This document shows, in pieces, positions 1 to 11,305 of a stretch of 64,000 bases of DNA. The first letter of the stretch is position 1; the number at the start of each line of letters is the position of its first letter. This DNA comes from Echinarachnius parma (Eukaryota > Echinodermata > Echinoidea > Clypeasteroida > Echinarachniidae). A program made the translations under genes and the position numbers. A model generated the notes under the pieces. That model searched no databases and had not been told where the DNA came from. It saw nothing but the letters and a program-made list of their open reading frames with translations. The stretch spans positions 22,501 through 86,500 of the forward strand of contig JBAMJV010003945.1 in NCBI GenBank assembly GCA_037951105.1. Reading direction: 5' to 3'.

Positions 1-210
1 AAGGAGGAGAAGAAGACGGAGGAGGGGAGGAAAAGGAGAAGACGGAGAAGGTGGAGAGGAGGAGGGGGGAGGAAAAGGAGAAGACGGAGAAGAAGACGCA
101 GGAGAAGGAAGAGGAGAAGAAGGATGATGGGGGAGGAGGAGGAGCAGGAGGAAGAGGAGGGGAGGAGGACGAGGATGAGGAGGAGGAGGGGAGGATAAGA
201 AGAAGATGTT
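1..210. repeat. GGA/GAA purine-rich microsatellite
   Basis: Almost pure purine tract on the + strand made of GGA, GAA and GAG triplets with scattered GAC. It is simple-sequence DNA running in from the left window edge. No gene is seen here. Confidence 0.9.
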
Positions 211-976
211 CTTAATCTATTTTGCAGAGAAAATCGGAATTTGTAAAGGAGAGTTCATCCACCCAAAAAGGGAGGGGCGCCGTCCCTCTACCCCCGTTTT
301 TAGTATGTCCTATATATCAACTAATTTATAAAAGGATGATAAAGATATGTACCAAAGATAGGTTAACTCATATCATCCCTAATATATCATCCCTAATATA
401 CTGTATATCTATATAATATAATGTATTGTGTTGTTTCGGTTTGGTCATCTTACAGAGTACGAGGAATTAATTCCTGATATACATACTGGTCATCGTAACA
501 GATGGTGAGGAATAAAAGTTTAATTTTTATCTCCAAAAACAATAAGATAATTAAAAAAGTGACGTACGCTTATTCATCGCTTTTGTACACATGTATTACA
601 TAACATTATAAGTGTTATCGTTTCTTTCCTAACACATGACCCAAGTCGGAACAAATTTCAACAGATACTGTGAAAAATACCAACGAATTGGCTCCACTAT
701 AGGGCAACACTCCGGCAGGAGTTAGCCCAAAAAGTATATACTGTATATGCTACTTCTTATTTTTGTTTTCTTCTTGAAATCTTATCTTTTGTATAATTTG
801 CCCATAGGAGAGACATGGAAGTTAGTACTTCATAATAATGTGATGCAAATGAAGCCTTACTGTAAATATGATTATAATTATTTTGAACATGTTATATTAC
901 ATTGTTAAAAGACTCGAGCATTTTTGTTTTGTTAATGTTTTGATTTTAAGGCTACAGAATATGATCTACCATCATG
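211..976. other. Intergenic, nothing recognised
   Basis: AT-rich DNA with stop codons in all frames. I see no exon-like reading frame, RNA gene or clear repeat. Confidence 0.5.
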
Positions 977-1740
977 TTAAAAGGACTTAGTAACATTGTC
1001 CAAATCCTCATAACTTAATTGGAACTCTAATGGTTCTCTCATACCTTGTTGTGTTCATATTAACAATAAAACCATGCATGGGACAAGTTTCAGTTTTTCA
1101 AATTTCCATTTCGTTCAAAAGATATTTACGATTGAAATGTTCGGATGTTAAAGGGATCTATTAACTTTGTTTATAAGTGCAAAACGTGATGCGTGGTTAA
1201 TAAAATGTGTATTGGTGTGATCTGATAGGCCTATGTCCAGAAAGTAATGTGTGACCAACTCCTGTAATTGGACATATCAGATCAAACCAATACACATTTT
1301 GTTAACCACGCATCACTGTTTGCACTTGTCAACAAAGCTACCAGATCCCTTAAAGGTATCATCATCTAGTAACTTTGTTGGCAAGTGCAAAAAGTGATGT
1401 GTGATTAATAAAATGTGTATCGCAGTGATATGTTATGTCTACAAAGTAATGTGTGAAAATTCCACGTTAATTGGATGTTTTTTGGCTGAGATATGAGCAA
1501 AAATGCAAAGTGATATTCACTAACTCATTGCTTACTTTGTACACGGCATGAAATTATCCCGTAGACAATTTCATATCTGAACACTTCAATCGTAAATATC
1601 TTTTGAACGAAATGAAAATTTGAAAAACCAAAACCTGTCCCGTGCTTTTATTGTTAATATGATCATGCTAAGGTATGAGAGAACCACTAGAGTTCCAATT
1701 AAGTTTTGAGGATTTGGACAATGTTACTAAGTCCCTTTAA
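977..1740. mobile_element. Palindromic MITE with TTAA ends (TTAAAGGGACTTAG family)
   Basis: The left end TTAAAAGGACTTAGTAAC and right end GTTACTAAGTCCCTTTAA are inverted copies. The inverted match extends inward for about 200 bp on each side. Both ends carry TTAA, the target duplication typical of piggyBac-type transposition. A second inverted copy of a related element lies inside at about 1148-1353 (TTAAAGGGATC ... GATCCCTTAA). There is no coding capacity. A related copy lies at about 29092-29473. Confidence 0.8.
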
Positions 1741-1790
1741 GTAAATTACTTTAAAATTAATGAAAGAAGGTGATACCGTATACATTATAT

Positions 1791-1980
1791 CAGTGGCGTA
1801 GCGTGGTTGGACTGACGTGAGTGGGTGGCACGCTAATGATTGGGGCACGCTCGATGATTGTCTTTATTTCTCAAAAGGATTCCCCCTAATATATTTTGTA
1901 TTCATTTTGTCAGACATATTAGTGCCCCCCCACCCCCCTCACCCCTCCCCCCCCCCCCCCTCCCCGTAACTATGCCACTG
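1791..1980. mobile_element. Short MITE with CAGTGGCGTA ends
   Basis: Begins CAGTGGCGTAGCG and ends in TATGCCACTG, an imperfect terminal inverted repeat of the kind found on hAT elements. The interior is non-coding and C-rich. I could not identify a clean target duplication. Confidence 0.55.
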
Positions 1981-2222
1981 GTGTATTAATCTCCGTGGTA
2001 AAGGAGACAAATGGTATGTCCATCTGGGTTCTATAATTCTATCCTTTATCTTCTATTTTAGGTAACAAAATAATCGTCGTCATAATCCTTTCAGGCAAAT
2101 AGCAGAGCAAAATATTTGTTCGTAATAAAGAGCTCTGATATAACAAACCCTCTAATAACAAAGTTATACTTTGATTGTCCTAGCTCGTTGAATTATGGTG
2201 GTTTTACCCTGATAAAACGAGA

Positions 2223-3554
2223 TACAGTCAAACCTGATAATGCGACCACCTGTCGATAGCGACCACCTGCTCATAACGACCACTCTCTGGTCCTCCCCTG
2301 AAAAATCATGTGTTAAGCGACCAGCGTAATGCGACCACCTGCCTAACGCGACCAGCGACCACCCTATATCTGGGTCCCGAGGTACATAAATCTGTGTATA
2401 TAGCGACCACAAAATTAGCGCTTGAGCGACCAAGGCATCAACTCGGTCGCCTCTGGTCACTCAAGGCTCCAATCCTGAGCAGGTCAATGCATAAAACAAA
2501 CTTTTATAATGACAATAAACTTCAGACAGCTTATAGATTGACTTTCGCTGGTCACCGAGCTATCACATTTCAAGTAACAAGTATTTTAGTCTCTAATATA
2601 TGGGATTGAATATTCCAGAGTCATTATTACATCGAGTATAAGGAATTCGACAGATTTTCGTATATATTTTTGAAACGTAGTTTCAGTACATAATTATAAA
2701 TGATAATTATAATTATGTGTACAAAAGAGTGAACATTTATTAAAATAATTATAAGTATCATAAAATCGCGTCCTTCTATCTGATGTTTGAACAGCCGGTT
2801 AGTTTCTCAACATTTGTGTGAAGTACTATTTACTGAGTATTAATGGGGGGCTTAACCTACTTTTCAAGGGAGTCAAATTTCATAGAAAAAAGGGTAATAT
2901 CATAATTTTGTTAATTTCTAGTGTTAATGTGAGCGCAATGGAAGACAAAAGTAATATGACACCGCGAATACTAATTAGCATATATAATAAGAATAAAAGA
3001 AAAATTACTTGCGCTCTCTCACACAATAACCCAACCACTTTTAGAGTTCATATTTTCACAGCACCTTTAAAAAAGCATTCCCCTGAATTGAATGTGTTTT
3101 TGTTTTTTTATTAATTAAATTGTATGTTAATTAGGAGATCATTAATTTTCGAGCTTATTAATTATTCGTGGCTTAATTACTTAAAACTAGAAATTATTTT
3201 GGAAAATCTAAAACATTCATTTCAAAGTAGCATGTGTGCTAAACATCATCATTTCCAAATTTCATTCAGATCCATCAATCCAATAATGAGTTATGGCAAT
3301 CAAGAGACTGGCACTCATGCATAAATTAGATACTGAGAAAAACAAAGAAAAACTACATCCATATTTACAACGTAAGAAATCAAATATATATCGAATATAC
3401 ACATAAAATGCCAATTAATTACACATGTGCATATAGGCACAATGTGCGACCAGAAATTCAAAATGGCCGCCCACCTGTCTAATGAGACCACCTGTCTACA
3501 CCGACCACTTTTCGCCGGTCCCTTGAGCGGTCGCTATAGACAGGTTTGACTGTA
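2223..3554. mobile_element. Non-autonomous element with TACAGTCAAACCTG ends
   Basis: The left end TACAGTCAAACCTG (2223-2236) has its exact inverse at 3541-3554. Subterminal tracts repeat GCGACCACCTG-like units on both sides. The interior is AT-rich with no recognisable protein. Relatives of this family lie at about 23342-23838, 27561-27733, 44873-45063 and 60757-61011. Confidence 0.7.
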
Positions 3555-3803
3555 CCTGATATGTTTTCATGGTCCCAATGTCGTCGATTTAACAACGTAC
3601 TACTGAACTTCAATGATCACATTTTTGTCAAAGTTCCTTTTTTGTGCCTGTGTGCAAAATGACACATTATCGCGGCCACACGACATAGTACGTGTGGGAA
3701 ATTGTCAAAGATACTTAGCTAATTATGTGCTATATGTTAAAATGTTTTTATTTATGGTGACCAATTTTTAAATCAATTGAAAACAAAATAAAGAGTTGTT
3801 TTT

Positions 3804-3908
3804 TATCACCATCGTCATCGACATCACCACCATCGCCATCATTATCATCAACCCCATCATCATCATCATCACCACCACCACCATCTGATGGCATCATCGT
3901 CATCATCA
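3804..3908. repeat. ATC/CAT trinucleotide microsatellite
   Basis: Imperfect (ATC)n run of about 100 bp with CAC and GTC interruptions. It is the complement of the GAT tracts elsewhere in the window. Confidence 0.85.
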
Positions 3909-4000
3909 TTAAATTTGCAATATTTTGGTTTAAATGTCAATTTATTCCAATTATATTTATATAAGACAATAAAAACGAGCCCTGTCTATCTGGGTGCGGT

Positions 4001-5064
4001 TTGTTATTCCGAAGGTTCGTTATTCCGAACACGCAAATTTCCTATACCCGAGTGTTCGTTAATCCGAAAATGAAATAGGGTTCATTAATCCGAACATTTG
4101 TTGCATTATTCCGAAGGTTCGTTATTCCGAAGGTTCGTTATTCCGAAGGTTCGCTATTCCTAAAATGAAATCGGGTTCGTTATTCCAAAGGTTCGTTATT
4201 CCGAAGGTCTTTATTCCGAAGGTTCGTTATTCCGAAGGTTCGTTATTCCGAAGGTTCGCTATTCCTAAAATGAAATCGGGTTCGTTATTCCGAAGGTTCG
4301 TTATTCCGAAGGTTCGTTATTCCGAAGGTTCGCTATTCCTAAAATGAAATCGGGTTCGTTATTCCGAAGGTTCGTTAGTCCTAAAATGAAATAGGGTTCG
4401 TTAATCCGAAAATGAAATAGGGTGTGTGTGCGTGTGCTATTTATGATGAAATACATACAATTCAGACAAATAAAATGTGATTTTAGACTGATATCAAGCA
4501 GCAAAATCGAACTTTATGACATAATTATAATTATATCAAATTGATTTTGGTTTTATTTCATGTTTTTTACATGAGAAAGATATAAATATATATATCTCAT
4601 TCTTATTGCACTGTTTTACAAAGAAAAATGAAATACAATTTGACTAGAATTGTAAAGCCACTCTTTGCCCCCCTCCCCTTCTCCCCCACCCCCCATGCAG
4701 CCACGGCAATTAGAGTAAGATTGATCCCCTTTCCCAAGTCCACACTGCTCAAAATCAAATCAACTCAATTCTTTTCTACGTCGTATTTATTTAATTTTCG
4801 GATTAATGAACCCTATTTCATTTTAGGACTAACGAACCTTCGGAATAACGAACCCGATTTTATTTTCGGATCAACGAACCTTCGGAATAACGAACCTTCG
4901 GAATAATGAAGCTTCGGAATAACGAACCTTCGGAAAAACGAACCCGATTTTATTTTCGGATCAACGAACCTTCGGAATAACGAACCTTCGGATCAACGAA
5001 CCTTCGGAATAACGAACCTTCGGAATAACTGAACCTTCGGAATAACGAACCTTCGGAATAACGG
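4001..5064. repeat. Foldback element built of a 16-bp satellite
   Basis: The left arm (about 4001-4425) is a tandem array of a 16-bp unit, ATTCCGAAGGTTCGTT, interrupted by blocks such as TCCTAAAATGAAATCGGG. The right arm (about 4795-5064) is the same array in reverse complement. The two arms flank about 370 bp of unrelated AT-rich DNA. The whole could form a long hairpin. Short apparent reading frames here are repeat artefacts. Confidence 0.85.
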
Positions 5065-5149
5065 ACTGTAACCGTCTATCTATTGAAGGTTGTTGGTAAA
5101 AACAATTGTCATGTGTAGAGATGGGTGAATCAATACATGGGTTTATGTT

Positions 5150-5385
5150 CACTTGGTCTAATCTCAGTTGGTCTACTTCCCATTTGGTCTACTACCTGAT
5201 GCCTCCAAAACCCTAACCCTAACCCTAACCCTTACCCTAACCCTAACCCTAATCCACAACCCTAACCCTAATCCACAACCCTAACCCTAATCATAATCCA
5301 TAATCATAATCATAATTAAGCCGCCAGATTCATAATTTTTTAGTAGACCAAATGGGAATAGACCAAATGGGTGTAGACCAAGTGG
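5150..5385. mobile_element. Inverted-repeat element enclosing interstitial telomeric repeats
   Basis: Arms of about 45 bp, rich in TTGGTCTA-type units (left 5150-5194, right 5340-5385), are inverted copies of each other. Between them, 5211-5290 holds tandem CCCTAA telomere-type repeats that degrade to CCCTAATCCACAA and then CATAAT. The symmetric arms argue that the telomere block is cargo of a small foldback element, not a chromosome end. Confidence 0.75.
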
Positions 5386-5430
5386 CAATTTACCAATACA
5401 TGTAGTCCTTTTATAATTGTTGCTTAGCAG

Positions 5431-5871
5431 TACCCTTACAAAAAAAGTACCACGGTAAAACCATGGTTTTCATGGTAGTACCATGGTAATACCATGGTAC
5501 CCATATTTTGACCACGGTTGTACCATGGTACCCATATTTTGACCATGGTTGTACCATGGTACCCATGGTATTACTACGGTAGTACCATGGTACCCATGGT
5601 ATTACTACGGTAGTACCATGGTAATATATGCCATACCATAGTATCCAGGGTAACACATAATAATCAACAAGTTGATTGCGGTCGCTACCAAGAAAGAAGA
5701 AGAAGAACACCATGGTACCCATAGTGTAACCATGGTATTACCATAGTATCCATGATTTAACCACAGTAATACCATGGTACAGAACCGGGGCCAATTATAC
5801 TGTGTCACCATGGTATTGTACCGTGCGACGGTTTTACCATGGTACTACCATGGTATATTTTTACAAGGGTA
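5431..5871. mobile_element. CCATGG-rich palindromic element with TACCCTTACAAAAA ends
   Basis: The left end TACCCTTACAAAAA (5431-5444) is inverted at the right end TTTTTACAAGGGTA (5858-5871). The interior repeats self-complementary units such as ACCATGGTA and TACCATGGTACC many times. The protein-like frames here (Tyr/His/Gly/Val-rich) are consequences of the repeat. Confidence 0.8.
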
Positions 5872-7274
5872 CATACACGTCTTACTGCTGATATTTCATC
5901 TTCAAAATTAAAATGTGTCCTCCGACTGAGTTACAAAGAACTTTCAATATTTAATTGTACCACACTTGGTGACATTTAATAAAATTAAACAAATGAAATT
6001 CACAATACATGTATAAGAATGCATGAAAGCTGAAGCAAACTGCTTTTATTGCAACAATTACATAATTGTGTAGTATCAAATTCAAATAAAACAGCCAGTT
6101 ACCATCATATATATGAATGTTTGAATCCTTGATTGTACATGTATGTGTCCAATCTATTCACCACCTTTTTCAATGTTAATACATATTTAAAATTCAAATT
6201 TGTGCAACTAACAAAATATATAATCAAATTGTGTAATGTGTTAATAGTGAGCAGTGAGTGACACCCAACAACTGCATAAACTGCCCCAAAAGCAGTGTCC
6301 CTATAGAACATTTGACTAATTTAAGCTTTTATAAAAATGTCATAATTACGTGCATTTCTAGAATACTGAGTATACTCATCTGAAAATCGGATGGTCCATA
6401 GTATTATCTATAATCTGTTATAACATTATACTATTCTAATATAAATTTATTAATACAACATACTGGTATAATGATAGCTTTAGGTGATTGGTTTAATAAA
6501 ATGCACAGATATATCAAATACAGCATAGATACAACAAGGATTACCATTGTTGGTTTAACATGAACAGGTATAATACAGCCATAACAATTACAAGGTGATG
6601 TAAAAAGTTTCTGTTAAGTTTAACAAGCATTGATTATGAAAAATTATAGAAATATAGTTAGTGATAGATAATAATGTGGTAATAATGTAAAGCGCTTAGA
6701 GATGATTATCAATCATATTAGGCGCTATATAACTCGCAAACATTATTATTATTCTGCATAATTCAAAGAACAATATAAGATTTTTTCCCTTCGATTTGAA
6801 GATAATAAACCCATCTTTCCAATAAAAATATATTGACTTAACAAAAAAACAAAATTAATTTAATTTACTTGTTTAAAACTTAAATCCTATTTTATCCCAC
6901 GAAAAGGAACAATACTTGAACCACATAAACAGATCGGCAAGTAAATGTGAAAACATTGAACTACACAGTAAGTCAAAAGTAAATAACGCTCACTAAAATC
7001 CACCAAAATTGTCAATTTGGTAAAATCGTGTTAAACCGTTGGTTAATCGATAACTACTCATGATGTTACTGCATTTTTCTATTTTTAATTCGTTACTGCC
7101 TCAAACTATTGTTTTTAAAAGATTCCTGAATTGTACATGTGCTAAGAAACCTTTGGATGCAAATTCTACTGAGTGTCTGCAGTGTCACACAAATGTTTTT
7201 TTTTTATAGTTTCTTGTCACTAGCAGTGCATGTTTTATTCTTTATGTAGATTACTGTCCAAAGCACAGAGTAAA
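5872..7274. other. Intergenic, AT-rich, no gene seen
   Basis: No exon-like frame recognised. The only identifiable item is a SINE-type tail at about 6684-6755. Confidence 0.5.
6684..6755 (+). repeat. SINE 3' tail fragment
   Basis: GTAAAGCGCTTAGAGATG ... GGCGCTATATAA ... ATTATTATT closely matches the 3' end of the tRNA-derived SINE at 12188-12540. It is a truncated copy of the same family. Confidence 0.7.
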
Positions 7275-7476
7275 TACCGTATTTGCCGGTGTATAAACCG
7301 CATCCGTGTATTAACCACACCCCCATCTTTGGGTTGTCATTTTAAGGAAAAATATTTTTGTCTAGATAATTAAATTATACTGGGGATCGGATCAGTGTAC
7401 AATTAAACTAAATATTCCGGTCTTCTCTCTCTACATTTTGCGAACTGTGATTGTGGGTACACCAGCAAATACGGTA
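7275..7476. mobile_element. MITE with TACCGTATTTGC ends
   Basis: The left end TACCGTATTTGCCGGTGT is inverted at the right end, ACACCAGCAAATACGGTA. A related copy lies at 9874-10261, and another begins at 63854. All contain CCGCAC/GTGCGG blocks. Non-coding. Confidence 0.75.
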
Positions 7477-8801
7477 ATAAGAATGTCTCACGATCTAATT
7501 CTTTAGAAAGTGAAATGAGTCAACGTAATAATAAATATTCACCAAATCATCTTTAACATATTTACTTGTTACTGTAATGTATGTGTCTACAGTAATACTT
7601 TTTTAAAACAAATTTGTATCATAATCCAGATACCTAATATGCCTTCCATAAGTTTGTGATCATATAAACTTCAGAAAAATGAAGATAGGTGTCTAGAATC
7701 TAATTCGAAATTAAATAACAATTATACAAATTGTTTTGTCTTTTTAAAAATTGCAAACGCCTCATCCAAAATTTGTCTAAATCATCAAAGCATATCACAA
7801 GCAATGTCAGCGTTTATGTGTACAAGACTTTTGTGACTAATTATACAATACAGTACACTTAGATATCTAATTGGCAGTTCAACTTAAGTGTACAACTTTA
7901 ACTAATAATATTATTCATCAACTATAGAAAACAATAAATAAATATAAAATATTTGAATTCTTTTATAGAGTACTGTATAATGTTAACATAAACATTTATA
8001 CTAAAGTATAAATGTATTTAAATCTTAAATTATACATCTTGTTTATTCATTTATAAATTCTTTTAATAAGCACAAATTTTTAAGAAGCACCGACTAAAAA
8101 CCATTTTACTTTGTTTCATTTTATAACATAATTTAATATTAATACTACATCCTAAGTACTGAAATTATTACTGTTTCAATTAACTATTTCATTAAAGAGC
8201 ACCAATTGAAAAACTATTTTAATCTGCATCATTTCAAACAATAATAGCATTTCACATAACGTAATTTACTTTTACAACATGTTTCCAATACCATGCCAAG
8301 TACTAAAAATAAAAAAACTTGTACATCAACTTTGCAGGAAACAGAATTTCTTAAACAAAAATAAACATATTTCAAGGATATATGCCAAGTACTAAATGAT
8401 AAAGCAATGAAAGTCAATACAAAATTAAGAATAAAACCCTCAAGGTTATCAAATGATACCCTCAACTCAAGAACATTTTCCATTACACAATATAAACAAA
8501 GCAATAAATTAGAACATAACTCAACAAGTACATATTATTTGGAATAATCAAAGTAGTACAAAACAATGAAGACAGACAACATGCAGAACTAAAATTAAGG
8601 GCCTCTATCAAAGACATATATATTTAAACAACTAAGTCAAATGTTGTAAATGTTGATTTTTTTAAAAACGGTTTGCTGAATAAATAAATTTCTTCATGAA
8701 TATTTGGTTTCATTTAGAAGACACAGAACAGCTAGCTCTAGATAAATTTTACTTTTTTTGAAAATGTCTTCAAGAATACACAATATACAGTAATAGTGAT
8801 G
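7477..8801. other. Intergenic, AT-rich, no gene seen
   Basis: Very AT-rich with short frames only. TGCCAAGTACTAA-type words recur at about 8293 and 8382, suggesting an old local duplication. Nothing else is supported. Confidence 0.45.
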
Positions 8802-9237
8802 TTAAAGGACTATGAAACCCTTGCAAACTTTTGTTTTCACTATAATGGCCCGGTCAGATATCAACGGATAGCGGAAACGAATGCCCAATGAATAGAAAAT
8901 TTGCGAAATGAAATTATCCGGTGATGAAAGTCGTCTCCATTGCTTCATGTACAAAACATAGAACAACGTACATCACCGGACAAGGAACGGACAAGAAACG
9001 CATACAAACAGACGAACGGATGGAAAATTTAGCTCTCCGTTTGACGTCCGTTTACGCAATCCGTTGATATCTGACCGGGCTATAAGATGCTGGAGAGGAA
9101 TAACCTTTGACAGTTTGAACAAAAAAGTCAGACAATAGCAAATTCATGAGAGTAGTTTGCCTGAAATTGACAGAATGACTGAAATTACAACATTTTATTG
9201 AAAAACAAGAGTTGGCATTAGTTTCATAGTCCTTTAA
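8802..9237. mobile_element. TTAA-ended MITE (TTAAAGGACTATGAAAC family)
   Basis: Begins TTAAAGGACTATGAAAC and ends GTTTCATAGTCCTTTAA, a perfect terminal inverted repeat with TTAA at both borders. A second MITE is nested inside at 8848-9080. Confidence 0.8.
8848..9080. mobile_element. Nested MITE with GCCCGGTCAGATATCAACGG ends
   Basis: The first and last 22 bp (8848-8869 and 9059-9080) are perfect inverted repeats beginning GCCCGGTCAGATATC. It lies inside the TTAA-ended MITE, so it inserted later. Non-coding. Confidence 0.85.
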
Positions 9238-9465
9238 TCACACATTTTAAAATACAAGTCACAGATGTTGTCCAATCATATTTAAATAATAGTAGATTGG
9301 AATCTTCTCAGCAAAAAAAAGAAAAAAATTTTGTCCTATTATAATATAATTTCATATTCAGTCAGATGCAAATCTTCAACAAAACATTATGGAGCTTTCG
9401 ATTGCAAGTCTAGAATATTGACATTGACCTGACCAACATCTAGTTGATAACATAGGCGTAGGAGG

Positions 9466-9466
<1 letters not shown>

Positions 9467-9498
<32 letters not shown>
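9467..9498. repeat. Poly-G tract
   Basis: About 32 consecutive G with no interruption before a GGGCTGCAGCC boundary. Confidence 0.9.
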
Positions 9499-9535
9499 CT
9501 GGGGGCTGCAGCCCCCCTGGAGTTTTGAAAATGGC

Positions 9536-9702
9536 CATATTCGGGCAAAAGCATGTCATATTCAGGCAAGCTCATATTGTATTCAGGCAAACTCATAGCA
9601 TATTCGGACAAAAGCATGTCATATTCGGGCAAACTCATATCGTATTCAGGCAACAGCATGTTATATTCGGTCAAATTTATGTCGTATTCGGGAAAAGTCA
9701 TT
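9536..9702 (-). repeat. 21-bp tandem repeat reading as a heptapeptide on the minus strand
   Basis: About eight tandem 21-bp units of the type CATATTCGGGCAAAAGCATGT. Because 21 is divisible by 3, the minus strand reads as a heptad repeat of the form LPEYDMx without a stop. No recognised protein carries this repeat and no splice context supports it, so I list it as a repeat, not a gene. Confidence 0.7.
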
Positions 9703-9873
9703 AAAATTATATAATTTCCAGCAGTTAAATGGTGCTAACCTTTTAATTTTGGGCTTGTCAGGTGAAAATGGAGAATTTGGTATGCAGGCAAAAGACCTCG
9801 GCCCCCTGGATAAAAATGTGCATGTACGCCCTTGGTTGATCAAAGCCAGATGTGTGAATGTTGAATAGGGGCC

Positions 9874-10261
9874 TACCGTATTTGTCGGTGTATAAACCAC
9901 ACCTGCGTATTAACCGCACCCCCAACTTTGGGTTGTCATTGAAGAGGAAAAATCTTTTTCTAGATAATAAAACTCTGCTGGGAATCATTGCACCATAATC
10001 ATATTCTATGATTTCCTTTCCTAACTTTTGTAAACTTTAAGTACACAAAACAACAACACAAGTCCGATACTTGATTCTGATTGGAGTACAATTCATAACA
10101 GAAAAGCCTATCAAGCTTTTCACTCCACATGAACTGATACTATAGCCATACGTGGTATTTTCCTGAAATATGTTTCTCTAGCTCTGTGTATTAACCGCTC
10201 CCCCTTTTTGCAAGTTCTTCTGTTTGGAAAAAGGTGCGGTTAATACACCAGCAAATAGGTA
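9874..10261. mobile_element. MITE with TACCGTATTTG ends
   Basis: Left end TACCGTATTTGTCGGTGT; right end ACACCAGCAAATAGGTA in inverted orientation. It shares internal CCGCACCCCCAACTTTGGGT with the copy at 7275-7476. Confidence 0.75.
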
Positions 10262-11224
10262 ATCACATGGTCATCACATGGTCATCACACTGATGACCCA
10301 CCAGGGATAATCAATCATCGTTTATACTGTTACCGGGATCGATAGCTCAATCGATTGTGCAGTCCTGACACCAACATGCCCACTGGTGTCAATTGACATT
10401 TTTGTATGTGAAAATGCGTACAAGTGATTAATGCGCGATCAGCGTCTTTGGTGCGCGATCAGTGGGCTTGGGTGAGCACTCCTGCTGTTTCTTAACCATG
10501 TTGTAACTTAATTTACATAAATGTATTACAGTAATGTCAATTAAGTGTGCAAAATGCTTATTTGTCAAATGAATAAGCACACCCGGTACAAGAGTCAATA
10601 GCGCACAATAAAACACTTCATCCTTATTTATCCGAGTAGCAGAATATGCTAATCATTCAAATATCCTTGATGTCCGCATTCTAGACGTGCAATAAAAAAC
10701 GCCCTATGGTCCATAGTCCACAATTTATTTGTTAACTTTTCAAAAAATACAAAAATTAGTCATAAATAGTATTAGTGAATATATAACAGTTACAATTTAT
10801 ATAAATCAGGATCATCTTGCACAAATGAATTTAAACATGATGTTCTGTCCCCCAAAACATGAAGAGTATTTTGTACATTTTCTTGATTAAAAAGGCAACA
10901 ATTAATCAAATCGATTCCACCACCTGCAATGATTTTATGAAGTTATAGCACAAAAATAAAAGATCACATGTGCATATGTGAAATTTCATAAAGCCAGTGA
11001 CACTGTGGGAAAAAAAACAATATCTTGGAAAAGCCTTAAAAGCCATTTTTGGAAAGAACTTGAGTGTATTTCATGAGCTATAATTTAATAGTTGTCTTGA
11101 AAATAGATGAAATCCAACCTGCTCTAGTTTGCAGTGACGGTGTGTAGTTTCCAACATACATGTAGGAATGACAACAGCCACGATTCTTGGACAACAAGAT
11201 GTTTCTTACTTCTCATGCTGACGA
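10262..11224 (-). other. PRR11 3' flank / probable 3' UTR
   Basis: This is the stretch downstream of the PRR11 stop codon on the minus strand. On that strand an AATAAA-type signal is present near 10730, so part of this region is probably transcribed 3' UTR. No coding exon is seen. The exact poly(A) site cannot be fixed from sequence alone. Confidence 0.4.
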
Positions 11225-11305
11225 TCAGAATCTGATGCCTGTAGGCGTCTCGGGGGAGGAGAAGGGGCTCTTTGGCGAACATCCACTCGGCGATGCGTTC
11301 ACATT
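11225..11305 (-). CDS. PRR11: PRR11 coding exon 8 (C-terminus)
   Basis: Acceptor TTTTCAG precedes 11305. Encodes 26 residues with several SP and TP sites (SPKSPFSSPETPTG), ending IRF and TGA at 11227-11225. It corresponds to the Ser/Pro/Thr-rich human tail. Confidence 0.82.
   Translation of the reverse strand, partial: NVNASPSGCSPKSPFSSPETPTGIRF

Noticed and set aside
4001..5064. Regular short repeats suggestive of a CRISPR array
   Set aside because: The 16-bp units are contiguous with no unique spacers, occur in two inverted arms, and the DNA is clearly metazoan. It is a satellite/foldback.
5211..5290. Possible chromosome end
   Set aside because: The CCCTAA tract is only about 80 bp, degenerate at one side, enclosed by inverted arms and followed by ordinary sequence on both sides.
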